From contig JAWXUD010000013.1 in assembly GCA_044432945.1 (NCBI GenBank), positions 1 through 50,551 of the forward strand: DNA of 50,551 nt, written 5' to 3'. This stretch comes from JAWXUD01 sp044432945. Lineage in GTDB: Bacteria; Cyanobacteriota; Vampirovibrionia; Gastranaerophilales; Gastranaerophilaceae. Below, one piece after another: positions 40,564 through 48,567 of the stretch. The notes beneath the pieces are model-generated. The model did not search any database. It had not been told where the DNA came from and saw only the letters and a program-made list of their open reading frames with translations. The stretch's first letter is position 1. Each line of letters begins with the position of its first letter. Both the position numbers and the translations under genes were made by a program.

Positions 40564-42415
40564 TATATTTACCTATACCTTCTGCAATAGCTTTCGCTGT
40601 TTGTTTTTTACGTTTATTACTAATTAATTCTTTTCTCTCTGCTGCGTTTGAAATAAAGCCAATTTCAACGAGGATTGCAGGCATTGTTGTATGATTTATT
40701 ACATAAAACTTCGATTTGAACAGTCCTCTATTTGTTGATTTTATCGAACTAGCAAGTTCGGTATGAACGGTTTGAGCTAATGCCATACTGTGTTGATGAT
40801 AATAGTGCGTCTCAACACCATCGATTTGAGGTTTTACACTAGAATTTACGTGGATACTCACAAACAAATCAGGCGTTGCATTTTCACTAACTTCAACACG
40901 CTCTTCTAACGACACATAACTATCATTGTTTCTTGTCATAATAACTTCGTGTCCTTGTTTTTCAAGAATATTCTTCACAAGCTTCGCCACATCAAGAGTG
41001 ATGTCTTTTTCAAGTATATCACCGCTTAAAGCTCCAGAATCTTTTCCGCCATGACCTGCGTCAAGCATAATTCTTTTTTTGACAAAATTGGTTTGTGTTG
41101 GGTGGAAAATTTCGGGCAACTTGATTTTTGCCTCTCTAACAGTTATTTTAAGGCTTCTACCATCAGCACCAATAAAACTACTTATCATATCATTTTGATG
41201 CATAGGAATAGATAATTTCAATCCGATATCAGGTAGCAATTCAATATTAGCGTTTTCAAAAATCGTGTTCGCAAAAGTCGATTTGAAGTTTTCTTGATTA
41301 TATTTTTCGGCGTTATAAATGTATATGTCAAACTTTGAATTAAACCTATCTACACCATGTACTATAGGCTGATCAAAGGCCAATACCATCGAACTGTTTC
41401 GATCAGTTTTGTCGTGATGATAAGAAATAACATTAGCTGGAGTGCCGGATAGTTTTTTTGTATCAATTTTTTCAGTATTTGCAATGATTAATGATTGGTT
41501 GTCACTTGAATATATTGGCAAATATTTATTAACATCTTCTGTATAAATTACAACACGGGCTTTGTTTACAGAAAATTGTCCAATTTTCACAGTGTCCGTT
41601 TCATTAAGCTGTAATTCGGTGTTTCTAACCTCAGGACTTGTTAAAGTATTTGGCAAATCATAAACGATTCGAGATGGATTTGATAATATATAAGGTCGCT
41701 CAATTGATACCGTGCCAAACCCGTTAAGCAAAATCGCATCTGACTTCGCACTGACCTTGTCGAGATGGTATTTGGTATTAAGTTTAAGTATTTCCTTTTT
41801 AGTCATAGGAGTTTCAGGGGGTTCTTCCTTGATGCTCGTTTGAAAAGCTTGGTTAATCTCATCGACAACCTCATCAAGTTGAGGCTCTGAAATAGTAGGC
41901 TCAGCAGGCGAAGTAACCGTGATATATTCATAAAAATCACTTGAAGAAGCGTGTTCGTCACGATAAGTGGTCTGAAAATATTCGTTATCGCAAAAATTAT
42001 TGTCGTTAAACTTTAATATAATATTGTTTTTTACCCTGAAAAATTTTATTTTGTGTAAATCTAAATCGTTTTCATAATAAAGAACAACACGAACTTTATT
42101 TGACGGCTCAGTTTCAAATTGTGATATCTTAATTTGTTTGATAATGCCAGAAGTAAAATTCCATTCTTTTTTTCCAAAAGTAAGTACGGCATTATCTATA
42201 TCAAAATAAGCTCTTTTAGGTTCTTCTAATTGGGTAAGTTTTAGGCTTTGAAGAATCTCAGTTTCGCTTTCATCTTGTGAAGTTAAAATCATCATAGCAT
42301 TTGAGGTATCAAAATTAGCCGAAGTTATTTTTTGTACTTCTGAAGCGCTAACCTGCAATTCGCAAGTTATAAACGATACTATGAAAATCATTATATAAAT
42401 TAATATTTTTTTCAT
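40550..42415 (-). CDS. N-acetylmuramoyl-L-alanine amidase with AMIN domains (AmiC-like)
   Basis: A secreted cell-wall hydrolase of 621 residues. Signal peptide MKKILIYIMIFIVSFITC to about residue 26. Two AMIN-like targeting domains (about 28-135 and 235-320) precede the amidase_3 domain (about 450-615). The zinc-site motifs are LDAGHGGKDSGA, EKDITLDVAKLV, SIHVNSS and VEIGFISN. Such enzymes split septal peptidoglycan in daughter-cell separation. The ATG at 42415 begins a proper signal peptide and is preferred to the upstream in-frame start at 42463. Followed by murI with overlap. Confidence 0.93.
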   Translation of the reverse strand: MKKILIYIMIFIVSFITCELQVSASEVQKITSANFDTSNAMMILTSQDESETEILQSLKLTQLEEPKRAYFDIDNAVLTFGKKEWNFTSGIIKQIKISQFETEPSNKVRVVLYYENDLDLHKIKFFRVKNNIILKFNDNNFCDNEYFQTTYRDEHASSSDFYEYITVTSPAEPTISEPQLDEVVDEINQAFQTSIKEEPPETPMTKKEILKLNTKYHLDKVSAKSDAILLNGFGTVSIERPYILSNPSRIVYDLPNTLTSPEVRNTELQLNETDTVKIGQFSVNKARVVIYTEDVNKYLPIYSSDNQSLIIANTEKIDTKKLSGTPANVISYHHDKTDRNSSMVLAFDQPIVHGVDRFNSKFDIYIYNAEKYNQENFKSTFANTIFENANIELLPDIGLKLSIPMHQNDMISSFIGADGRSLKITVREAKIKLPEIFHPTQTNFVKKRIMLDAGHGGKDSGALSGDILEKDITLDVAKLVKNILEKQGHEVIMTRNNDSYVSLEERVEVSENATPDLFVSIHVNSSVKPQIDGVETHYYHQHSMALAQTVHTELASSIKSTNRGLFKSKFYVINHTTMPAILVEIGFISNAAERKELISNKRKKQTAKAIAEGIGKYIEQK

Positions 42416-42498
42416 GTCAAATACTCTTACATAAATTATATAATGGAAAGATTTTGATTTCAATTTTTAATGAAGTTTTGTTGTGAAAAATGGTTGTA

Positions 42499-42696
42499 TT
42501 ATTTTGAAAATTCTTGTTTAGCTGCGATGTAAACAGCGTTGGTTCTGTTTTTAGCCTCAAGTTTTTTAATAATTGAGCTAATATGTGCTTTAACAGTGTG
42601 CTTGCTTACATAAATCATCTCAGCAATTTTGTTGTTCTCAAACCCATCTTTCATTAAATTCAAAATGGTTTTTTCTCTTTCGGTTAATCTTTTCAT
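42499..42696 (-). CDS. Small LuxR/GerE-type HTH protein
   Basis: A 65-residue protein consisting of just the LuxR-type HTH: LTEREKTILNLMKDGFENNK, IAEMIYVSKHTVKAHISSII and KKLEAKNRTNAVYIA. There is no receiver or ligand domain, as in GerE. GGAGAAG lies close before the ATG at 42696; the longer frame to 42756 has no such site. Target genes unknown; the amidase-murI operon lies directly downstream on the same strand. Confidence 0.85.
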   Translation of the reverse strand: MKRLTEREKTILNLMKDGFENNKIAEMIYVSKHTVKAHISSIIKKLEAKNRTNAVYIAAKQEFSK

Positions 42697-42798
42697 AACT
42701 TCTCCAATATTGTTTAACCTTTTGATATTAACATATTGCAAAAAAAATAAATTCATAATAAATCCGTTTTTTTAAAATTAAAATATAAATATAAGTGC

Positions 42799-42827
42799 TT
42801 GAATTTTTTTTATCTTTTGTATATAAT
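42799..42827 (+). promoter_or_regulatory. Promoter of tRNA-Arg
   Basis: TTGAAT (42799-42804), 17 bases, TATAAT (42822-42827). The predicted transcript starts about 22 bases before the tRNA. Confidence 0.65.
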
Positions 42828-42855
42828 AATAAAGTAATAAGAAAAAGACTTACAT

Positions 42856-42929
42856 GCGCCCGTAGCTCAGCTGGATAGAGTGTTTGGCTACGAACCAAAA
42901 GGTCAGGGGTTCGAATCCCTTCGGGCGTA
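42856..42929 (+). tRNA. tRNA-Arg (ACG)
   Basis: A 74-base cloverleaf: acceptor GCGCCCG pairs with CGGGCGT, D arm with AGCTCAGCTGGATAGAG, anticodon stem TTTGG/CCAAA around the loop CTACGAA (anticodon ACG), and T arm GGGGTTCGAATCCCT. CCA is not encoded. Position 1-72 is a G-U wobble. The A34 is expected to be deaminated to inosine by TadA and read CGN codons. Confidence 0.96.
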
Positions 42930-42932
42930 AAT

Positions 42933-42962
42933 AAAAGCGGTAAATGATTTTACCGCTTTTTT
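42933..42962 (+). terminator. Bidirectional terminator after tRNA-Arg
   Basis: Arms AAAAGCGGTAAA and TTTACCGCTTTT (42933-42944 and 42949-42960) around TGAT, T-run following; also borders the minus-strand XRE gene. Confidence 0.85.
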
Positions 42963-42976
42963 ATTACATATTTTTT

Positions 42977-43300
42977 TTATTTTACAATCGATTTTAAAAA
43001 TCCATTAACCATCAATAATTTACTTTCATCTGATTTTATGCTATTTAATAAATTTTCAATTGAACTAATAATTTCTTTTTTTTCAGGTGCTTTGGATAAT
43101 ATAAAAAATTCATAAGGCTCAACTTTTAGGATTTTACAAAGCTTTGCTAGGTTTTCTGAAGTCGGATAACTGCGACCTGTTTCTATTTTACTTAAACTAA
43201 TAGTTTCAATACCCAACATTTCTGATAGAACTTCTTGCGTCATATTATGTTTTTTTCGAAGCTCTTTAACTCTACGCCCTAAGCCTTTTTTAATATCCAT
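42977..43300 (-). CDS. XRE-family helix-turn-helix regulator
   Basis: A 107-residue protein with a complete Cro/C1 HTH: GLGRRVKELRKKHNMTQEVL, SEMLGIETISLSKIETGRSY and NLAKLCKILKVEPYEFFILS. The C-terminal 35 residues form a helical extension, probably for dimers. GAGGT lies four bases before the ATG. It is divergent from the pilin-like gene at 43424, the same arrangement as the XRE gene and pilin at 23.3-23.5 kb, which suggests but does not prove control of pilin expression. Confidence 0.87.
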   Translation of the reverse strand: MDIKKGLGRRVKELRKKHNMTQEVLSEMLGIETISLSKIETGRSYPTSENLAKLCKILKVEPYEFFILSKAPEKKEIISSIENLLNSIKSDESKLLMVNGFLKSIVK

Positions 43301-43365
43301 CTATACCTCATATTTCATGTTCGAGTATTTTATTTGAAAAGATAATAGCTTTAAAATATATATTA

Positions 43366-43394
43366 TTGACAATTGATATTTAAAAGTATATAAT
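43366..43394 (+). promoter_or_regulatory. Perfect consensus promoter of the second pilin-like gene
   Basis: TTGACA (43366-43371), 17 bases, TATAAT (43389-43394): no mismatch to the sigma-70 consensus. Such a strong promoter next to a divergent repressor-type gene suggests repression is the control mode. Confidence 0.75.
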
Positions 43395-43423
43395 CAGGAA
43401 GCGAAAACTATTAGGAGAAATTT

Positions 43424-44065
43424 ATGAAAAAAGTTCAGGTAAAAGGATTTACATTGGCAGAAGTGCTTATCACACTTGGTATCATCGGTGTAGTTTCGGC
43501 GATGACGTTGCCTAATTTAATAAATAATATAAAGAAGAATCAATTGAAGGTTGGAATTAAAAAAGCATATTCAACTTTAGGACAAGCATTAAAAAGAATT
43601 GAAGAAGAAGATGGTATGCCTATTACACCTTCCAATATCGATGGGACTTTTATGACTCGTTTAACACAATATTTAAACGTTTCTGATAGCGATTTAATGC
43701 CATATAGTGAAAAAAACGCCGTTTATACAACTTATAATGATGGCACATGTTATTTTGGTTCTATAATCGATGACGGAAACTTTATTATTTCAGATGGAAT
43801 GACTATATTTATAGAAAATAATAATGGTCCTATATATCTTTCAATTGATATTAATGGATACTATAAAGAACCAAATAAATGGGGGCATGATCTTTTCACT
43901 TTTCAAATAATTGATAATGGTTTTTTATTACCAGTAGGACATAGCAAAAGCAATTATACAAATCATGGAGCATATTGTTCAAGCACATCAAGCAGTTATT
44001 ATAATGGTGTATCTTGCGCCTATCGAGCTTTAAATGAAGATGATTATTTTATAAACCTGCCATAA
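43424..44065 (+). CDS. Type IV pilin-like protein
   Basis: A 213-residue prepilin: leader MKKVQVKG, then FTLAEVLITLGIIGVVSAMT with the Glu at position 5 of the mature protein. The globular part includes MTRLTQYLNVSDSDLMPYS, a central region of alternating strands (DGTCYFGSIIDDGNFIISDG), and a C-terminal pair of cysteines (YCSSTSSSYYNGVSCAY) that may form the D-region disulphide. AGGAG precedes the ATG. It could be a minor pilin, pseudopilin or adhesin; no assembly ATPase or secretin gene is in the window. Confidence 0.88.
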   Translation: MKKVQVKGFTLAEVLITLGIIGVVSAMTLPNLINNIKKNQLKVGIKKAYSTLGQALKRIEEEDGMPITPSNIDGTFMTRLTQYLNVSDSDLMPYSEKNAVYTTYNDGTCYFGSIIDDGNFIISDGMTIFIENNNGPIYLSIDINGYYKEPNKWGHDLFTFQIIDNGFLLPVGHSKSNYTNHGAYCSSTSSSYYNGVSCAYRALNEDDYFINLP

Positions 44066-44129
44066 TTTAACCCGTTATAACATATACATTTAATCATTTT
44101 ATTCATTCACTATAATAGCCAAAACTATA

Positions 44130-44387
44130 TCATATAACAACAACCGTTTTGACAAGATTGATTATGTCAACTCTAAAACGATTTAACTCTTTATGCTCGA
44201 TATCAAATAACGCATTCACATCAACATCCAGCGTTTTCTCAATTTTGATAAATGCGTCAAGGGAAGGGGGATAACTACAATTTTTAATTATGCACACTTG
44301 GCGTGGATAAATCTCTATCATCTTTGATAGCTTTTCTAGCGAAATACCTTTTGCTAATCGTACTTGTCGTATTTGTTTGCCAAGCAG
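44130..44387 (-). pseudogene. Decayed XRE-family HTH gene
   Basis: The minus strand encodes LLGKQIRQVRLAKGISLEKL, SKMIEIYPRQVCIIKNCSYP and PSLDAFIKIEKTLDVDVNAL in one frame, an almost complete XRE domain, but no ATG, GTG or TTG precedes it before a TAG. Only an internal ATG at 44321 remains, which would remove the recognition helices' first half. The motif also looks eroded (KNCSYP where family members usually have a Glu-x-G). It lies behind cysK on the same strand. Confidence 0.55.
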
Positions 44388-44458
44388 GCTAGTCGGTTGA
44401 ATCTTGGCACAACAAAGAAACGTAATGCTAAACTAGCTTCTGTATCTTTATTAAAGCC

Positions 44459-45376
44459 TTAGTCAAACAATCCACTGCTGAGATATCTTTCGCCACTGTC
44501 AGCAAGGATTGTGACAATAGTTTTGTTATCGTTTTCAGAGTATTCACTCAACTTTAAGCTTGCAAACATTGCTGCACCAGATGAAATTCCACACAAAATC
44601 CCTTCTTTGCTCGCTAGTTTACGAGCTGTAATGATTGCATCTTCATCACTCACGGCAAAAATTTCATCAACTAGTTCCTTATCAAAATTTTGAGGGATAA
44701 AATTCGCACCAATCCCTTGGATTTTGTGAGGATTAGCTTCAAGCCCAGATAAAACTCGAGATTTTTCAGGTTCAACTGCAACTATTTTAATATCTGATTT
44801 TTTATCTTTTAATGCTTTTGCAATACCTGATATCGTCCCGCCAGTTCCCACTCCTGCAACAAGGATATCGATTTTGCCATCTGTTGCATTCCAAATCTCT
44901 TGTGCTGTCGTAATCTCATGGATTTTAGGATTAGAAGGGTTATTAAATTGCATAGGAATAAAAGAATTTTTTATCTCATTTTTTAATTCATTCGCTTTTT
45001 CAACAGCCCCTTGCATACCCAATGAAGCCTTAGTCAAAATTACCTCAGCTCCGTAAGCACGTAATAATTTTTGGCGTTCTACGCTCATGTTTTCTGGCAT
45101 TGTAAAAATCGCTCGATAACCTTTCACAGCACATACCATTGCTAAACCAATTCCAGTATTGCCACTTGTTGGTTCAATTATGGTTGCATTTTCTGAGATT
45201 AAGCCGTCTTTTTCGGCTTGTTCAATCATATTTAGAGCAGGTCTATCTTTTATAGAACCCGCAGGATTAAAGCTTTCAAGCTTAGCAAATATTTTTGTAT
45301 TAAATTTATTTAATTTATTTATTTTGATTAATGGAGTATTCCCAATTAATTCTAATATATTTTCTGAAACCTTCAT
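44459..45376 (-). CDS. cysK: Cysteine synthase A (O-acetylserine sulfhydrylase)
   Basis: A PLP enzyme that makes cysteine from O-acetylserine and sulfide. NPAGSIKDRP contains the Schiff-base Lys43; TSGNTGIGLAMVC binds the substrate carboxylate, and GVGTGGTISG binds the PLP phosphate. At 305 residues it is standard. The ATG overlaps the hydE stop by four bases (ATGA) with AGAGG upstream, so cysteine synthesis is coupled to a maturase that needs sulfur and iron-sulfur clusters. Confidence 0.95.
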   Translation of the reverse strand: MKVSENILELIGNTPLIKINKLNKFNTKIFAKLESFNPAGSIKDRPALNMIEQAEKDGLISENATIIEPTSGNTGIGLAMVCAVKGYRAIFTMPENMSVERQKLLRAYGAEVILTKASLGMQGAVEKANELKNEIKNSFIPMQFNNPSNPKIHEITTAQEIWNATDGKIDILVAGVGTGGTISGIAKALKDKKSDIKIVAVEPEKSRVLSGLEANPHKIQGIGANFIPQNFDKELVDEIFAVSDEDAIITARKLASKEGILCGISSGAAMFASLKLSEYSENDNKTIVTILADSGERYLSSGLFD

Positions 45377-46374
45377 TTTTCACCTCTAAACCCTTTTGAA
45401 TAAGAAATATTTCGCCCTATACTTAGCAAATCTTCTTTGATTTTTGAATAATCAACTGAACATTTTCCTGCGTAAATTTCATAATTCTTACGGACATTTT
45501 CATCAGTTACATTAACCATAATAACATTAGCACCAGCTTTAAGTGCTTTTAAACGTCCATTTTTTTCTATAACTTCCATTGCAGTTGTTGCTGGAATATT
45601 TATATCAGGCAACAACAATCGAGTGATTGCCATAACTTTTAATGCCAAGTTCAACTCCCCTGCTAATTCATCTTTTAACGGTGTGTCATTGTGTGGAATA
45701 AACGGGCCAACACCAATCATATCAGCGTTTATTGATTTAAAAAACAAAATATCCTCAGCTAAAGACTCGATACTTTGATTAGGTAAGCCTACCAAAACCC
45801 CCGTTCCGACTTCATAACCTGATTTTTTTATATTATATAAACAATTTTTACGATTTTCAAACGACATATTAGGGTGTAAATTATTGTATAATTGCTCGTT
45901 TGTCGTTTCAATCCTTAATAAAAACCTATCTGCACCACATTTTTTTAAATATTCATAATTCTCATAGCTTAATTCACCTATACTTAGCGTAATTGCGACA
46001 TCATATTTTTTAATCTCTAATAACGCCTCACCTAACGCTTTGATATTTGTCGTATCACCTTCACCTGATTGCAATACTATTGTTTTATAACCTAAATCAA
46101 TTGCGTGTTTGGCTGTTTGAAGGATTTCGTTTTTAGTTAAGCTATACCTATTGATGTTAGAATTTTGACAACGCAAGCCACAATAAGCACAATTTCGCTT
46201 ACAAATATTAGAAAATTCTATTAATGCACGTAGGTGAATTAGGTTTCCAATATGTTTTTTACGAACTTCATCAGCTTTTTTAAACAACAATTCTCCATCA
46301 GAATTTAAAAGTTCAATGATATCGTTTTTTGATAATTCATTAGTGAGTTCAACTTTGTTAAATAGCTTTTCCAT
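45373..46374 (-). CDS. hydE: [FeFe]-hydrogenase maturation radical SAM protein HydE
   Basis: HydE takes part in building the diiron H-cluster subsite. The radical SAM signature is FSNICKRNCAYCGLRC, preceded by LIHLRALIEF; further family blocks are TIVLQSGEG, FLLRIETTNEQLYNNLHP, VGVGPFIPHNDTPL and PATTAMEVI. The similarity to BioB is real, but GLRCQN and the GPFIPH block fit HydE. At 333 residues its length is typical. HydF, HydG and the hydrogenase are not in the window. TATAAT ends seven bases before the ATG and no ribosome site is present, suggesting a leaderless mRNA. Confidence 0.88.
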   Translation of the reverse strand: MEKLFNKVELTNELSKNDIIELLNSDGELLFKKADEVRKKHIGNLIHLRALIEFSNICKRNCAYCGLRCQNSNINRYSLTKNEILQTAKHAIDLGYKTIVLQSGEGDTTNIKALGEALLEIKKYDVAITLSIGELSYENYEYLKKCGADRFLLRIETTNEQLYNNLHPNMSFENRKNCLYNIKKSGYEVGTGVLVGLPNQSIESLAEDILFFKSINADMIGVGPFIPHNDTPLKDELAGELNLALKVMAITRLLLPDINIPATTAMEVIEKNGRLKALKAGANVIMVNVTDENVRKNYEIYAGKCSVDYSKIKEDLLSIGRNISYSKGFRGEK

Positions 46375-46381
46375 AAAAAAT

Positions 46382-46387
46382 ATTATA
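46382..46387 (-). promoter_or_regulatory. TATAAT box seven bases before the hydE start
   Basis: The -10 box TATAAT lies on the minus strand at 46387-46382. The ATG follows after ATTTTTT, so the start of transcription should coincide with the start codon. No good -35 is seen. Confidence 0.45.
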
Positions 46388-46411
46388 AACCAAAAGTCTT
46401 AATAGGATAAA

Positions 46412-46957
46412 TTATTTACAAGAATTGCCATAACAAAAGCTTTGTTTGTATTTCTCGTTCATTGCATCACGTTTTGTTTCATAGGTAATATGTTTATTTC
46501 TATTTGAATGAGATTTGCGTTTTTTATTTTTTATCACATCTAATTCACGGCGTTGTTTGACTGTTAGGATTTTTTCAAAATCTCTGGTACTATTTCTTCG
46601 AATTTGGCTCATTTCAAATTTAATGCCATTAATTTCTCTCATGATTTTTTTAAGTTTTTGTCGTTTCATCATATCTGTAAGTTTTGCAGTTTTGATGTCA
46701 TTAGCTTCAACACAAATCTCATCTAGCCTCTCATTGTATGGTTGCATTTCCTTCTGGGCTTCAATTTTAATCTCATAAGCTTGACGGATTTGCCTTTCAC
46801 TCAGCTTCAATTGCTCGGCATACGCAATGTTTGAGGTCTGATATTTATTTTGTAGTGTCCCATTTCCATTCAAACTAGAACTAGGCACAGAGGCAAATGA
46901 CGCATTAAATTTAAGCGAAATTATTAAAATTAATATTAAAAATAATATTTTATTCAA
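46412..46957 (-). CDS. Spy/CpxP-like periplasmic protein
   Basis: A secreted helical, basic protein of about 181 residues. The signal peptide (NKILFLILILIISLKFNASFA) is followed by helices with LKLSERQIRQAYEIKIEAQK and LTVKQRRELDVIKNKKR, which resemble the LTxxQ motifs of Spy/CpxP chaperone-like proteins. The C-terminus has a cysteine pair (FCYGNSCK). Starts TTG 46957 (AGAGG nine bases upstream) and GTG 46963 are both possible; TTG gives the more normal signal peptide. Role in envelope stress is inferred from the family only. Confidence 0.65.
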   Translation of the reverse strand: MNKILFLILILIISLKFNASFASVPSSSLNGNGTLQNKYQTSNIAYAEQLKLSERQIRQAYEIKIEAQKEMQPYNERLDEICVEANDIKTAKLTDMMKRQKLKKIMREINGIKFEMSQIRRNSTRDFEKILTVKQRRELDVIKNKKRKSHSNRNKHITYETKRDAMNEKYKQSFCYGNSCK

Positions 46958-47148
46958 GAACACATACCTCTATTATTAGATTTTGAAACGATATTTATTG
47001 ATAAAATATACCATGTAAAAAATATTTTTTGTCAGTTTGTATTGCTTTTATTAAGTTTTTGTAATAAAATTTATAAATTAATAAAAAAAATAGCAATTTT
47101 TTTCTTGTTTGAGTTTAATAATAATAGAATTGCAGAAAATAAAGAAAA

Positions 47149-47727
47149 ATGTGTAAAATGGGATTAACAAATTCAGGGAAAAATATATTTCAAAATTTTG
47201 GAAAGAATGTCGCAAATTCAACAAAAAACATGTGCGAAAAGCTTGGCAAAAACAACAAGCCAACTTATGCCGTAATGTCTATCGCTGTTGTTAAAGGGAT
47301 TTGTCGTCCTACTTTTACAATGATGGATAAAAAAGAAAAACCTGAAACAAAAAAATATACTGCTCTTCGTGAAGGGTTGACCGAAGCGATTGCAGTTCCT
47401 GTTTATTACGCATGCGGTGAGTTATCTGGTAAAATGGCTAACGTAATTAAGCCACCAGAGATGGCTAGTCGAGCACAGAAAAACTTAATGTTTTTAGGAG
47501 TATGTGCTGCGGCATTAGTGGTGATACCAGCACTTTGTTCAGTTGCTATCAAACCGATTATGGACGCTATGGGGATTAAAAAACCTGAAGAAAAACATGA
47601 CACTCCTAAAAAAACTGTCGAAACAGTAAAACCGAATGTTAATATTGCTAAAAAACCTTATCAATCACAGTTTAATTATTTCTATTCAACACCAAGAGCT
47701 GGTGGAATGAAAGTAGGTGGCGTATGA
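47149..47727 (+). CDS. Membrane protein of unknown family, first of a tandem pair
   Basis: A 192-residue protein with RPTFTMMDKKEKPETKKYTA near residue 55, a hydrophobic stretch FLGVCAAALVVIPALC (about 117-132), and a proline/lysine-rich C-terminal tail ending GGMKVGGV. The block RPxFxMMDKxxxxxTKKYxA also occurs in the next protein, as does a P-x-M-x-x-x-G-(I/M) segment after the hydrophobic region (IMDAMGIKK), so the two genes are related by duplication. No known domain. The two genes overlap by four bases. Confidence 0.68.
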   Translation: MCKMGLTNSGKNIFQNFGKNVANSTKNMCEKLGKNNKPTYAVMSIAVVKGICRPTFTMMDKKEKPETKKYTALREGLTEAIAVPVYYACGELSGKMANVIKPPEMASRAQKNLMFLGVCAAALVVIPALCSVAIKPIMDAMGIKKPEEKHDTPKKTVETVKPNVNIAKKPYQSQFNYFYSTPRAGGMKVGGV

Positions 47728-48362
47728 TAGATGCGATAAAAAATGTCATTTGTAGTCCTAATTTAACAAATATTGCACAGAATACTGCTAGTTCTGTATC
47801 GATAGAAACGACATTAAAGGCTGCTGGAAGACCAGCGTTTATCATGATGGATAAAGATATTGATGATGATACTAAAAAATATGCTGCGACTAAGGAATTT
47901 TTATACCAAGCGACATGCCTTGCGGTTTATTTAACCCTAATCACTCAGGTATTTAAAAAAGGTGGTTTTCAGTTAGCTAAAAATAAATTATTTAAAAATA
48001 CTGAAGGATTTGAGCATTTTAAAAACGTAAAAGAATATAATGATTATCGTAAACTTGCAGACAAATCTAAGGAAAATAGATTAGCTACTCTTTCTAAAAA
48101 ATTAGATGACGGCACTTCTGTTAAAGATAAATATAACGATACTTTAGTCAAAGAATTGAATAAAGATGAGCCAGAAAAGTTCCATAGTGTTAAAGGTTCA
48201 ATTGAATTGAGCAATATAGTAGGTTCAGTTTTAGGCTTGGCGGTTTTAGCACCACAAGTCAGTCACGCAATCATTCACCCTGCTATGAGGGTTTTGGGAA
48301 TGGAAGAAAAAAACAAACCAGACCACACTCATTCGCAAAAGAAAATGGACACTCAAGCGTAA
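47724..48362 (+). CDS. Membrane protein of unknown family, second of a tandem pair
   Basis: A 212-residue protein overlapping the previous gene by ATGA. It shares RPAFIMMDKDIDDDTKKYAA (about residues 37-56) and the segment AIIHPAMRVLGMEEK with its neighbour. It has two hydrophobic stretches (CLAVYLTLITQVF and SNIVGSVLGLAVLAP) and, unlike the first, a central charged helical insert of about 65 residues (residues 85-155). The pair likely forms a complex. A palindromic hairpin follows the stop. Function unknown. Confidence 0.68.
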   Translation: MIDAIKNVICSPNLTNIAQNTASSVSIETTLKAAGRPAFIMMDKDIDDDTKKYAATKEFLYQATCLAVYLTLITQVFKKGGFQLAKNKLFKNTEGFEHFKNVKEYNDYRKLADKSKENRLATLSKKLDDGTSVKDKYNDTLVKELNKDEPEKFHSVKGSIELSNIVGSVLGLAVLAPQVSHAIIHPAMRVLGMEEKNKPDHTHSQKKMDTQA

Positions 48363-48383
48363 AGATTTGAAGAATTTATAAAC

Positions 48384-48420
48384 AAACTCTGCTGTTCATA
48401 TATGAACAGCAGAGTTTTGT
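48384..48420 (+). repeat. Palindromic hairpin, copy 1 (terminator-like)
   Basis: Arms AAACTCTGCTGTTCATA (48384-48400) and TATGAACAGCAGAGTTT (48401-48417), then TGT. Nearly the same 40 bases, including the upstream TTTATAAAC, recur at 50102-50139 on the other side of the zincin gene. Confidence 0.8.
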
Positions 48421-48458
48421 AGCAATTGTAATAAAATGTGAAGCTGAATTGTCAGAAT

Positions 48459-48487
48459 TTGACATGAGGCTTAAACCCAATAATAAT
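48459..48487 (+). promoter_or_regulatory. Promoter of the zincin gene
   Basis: TTGACA (48459-48464), 17 bases, AATAAT (48482-48487). The predicted start near 48494 falls at the beginning of the AATAG repeat tract. Confidence 0.6.
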
Positions 48488-48491
48488 CGCT

Positions 48492-48516
48492 AATAGAATA
48501 GAATAGAATAGAATAG
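48492..48516 (+). repeat. Pentanucleotide tandem repeat (AATAG x5)
   Basis: Five perfect copies of AATAG at the expected transcription start and 5' leader of the gene at 48568. Such tracts can change copy number by slippage and alter promoter spacing or leader structure. Confidence 0.85.
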
Positions 48517-48567
48517 GGCAATTATTTTTTCTTGTTTGTTTTTAAATATACAAATAGGGAAAATTAA

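Noticed and set aside
42856..42929. G1-U72 wobble in tRNA-Arg as a sign of a pseudo-tRNA
   Set aside because: All other stems and the invariant loop bases are intact, and it has a promoter and a terminator; the wobble is tolerable.
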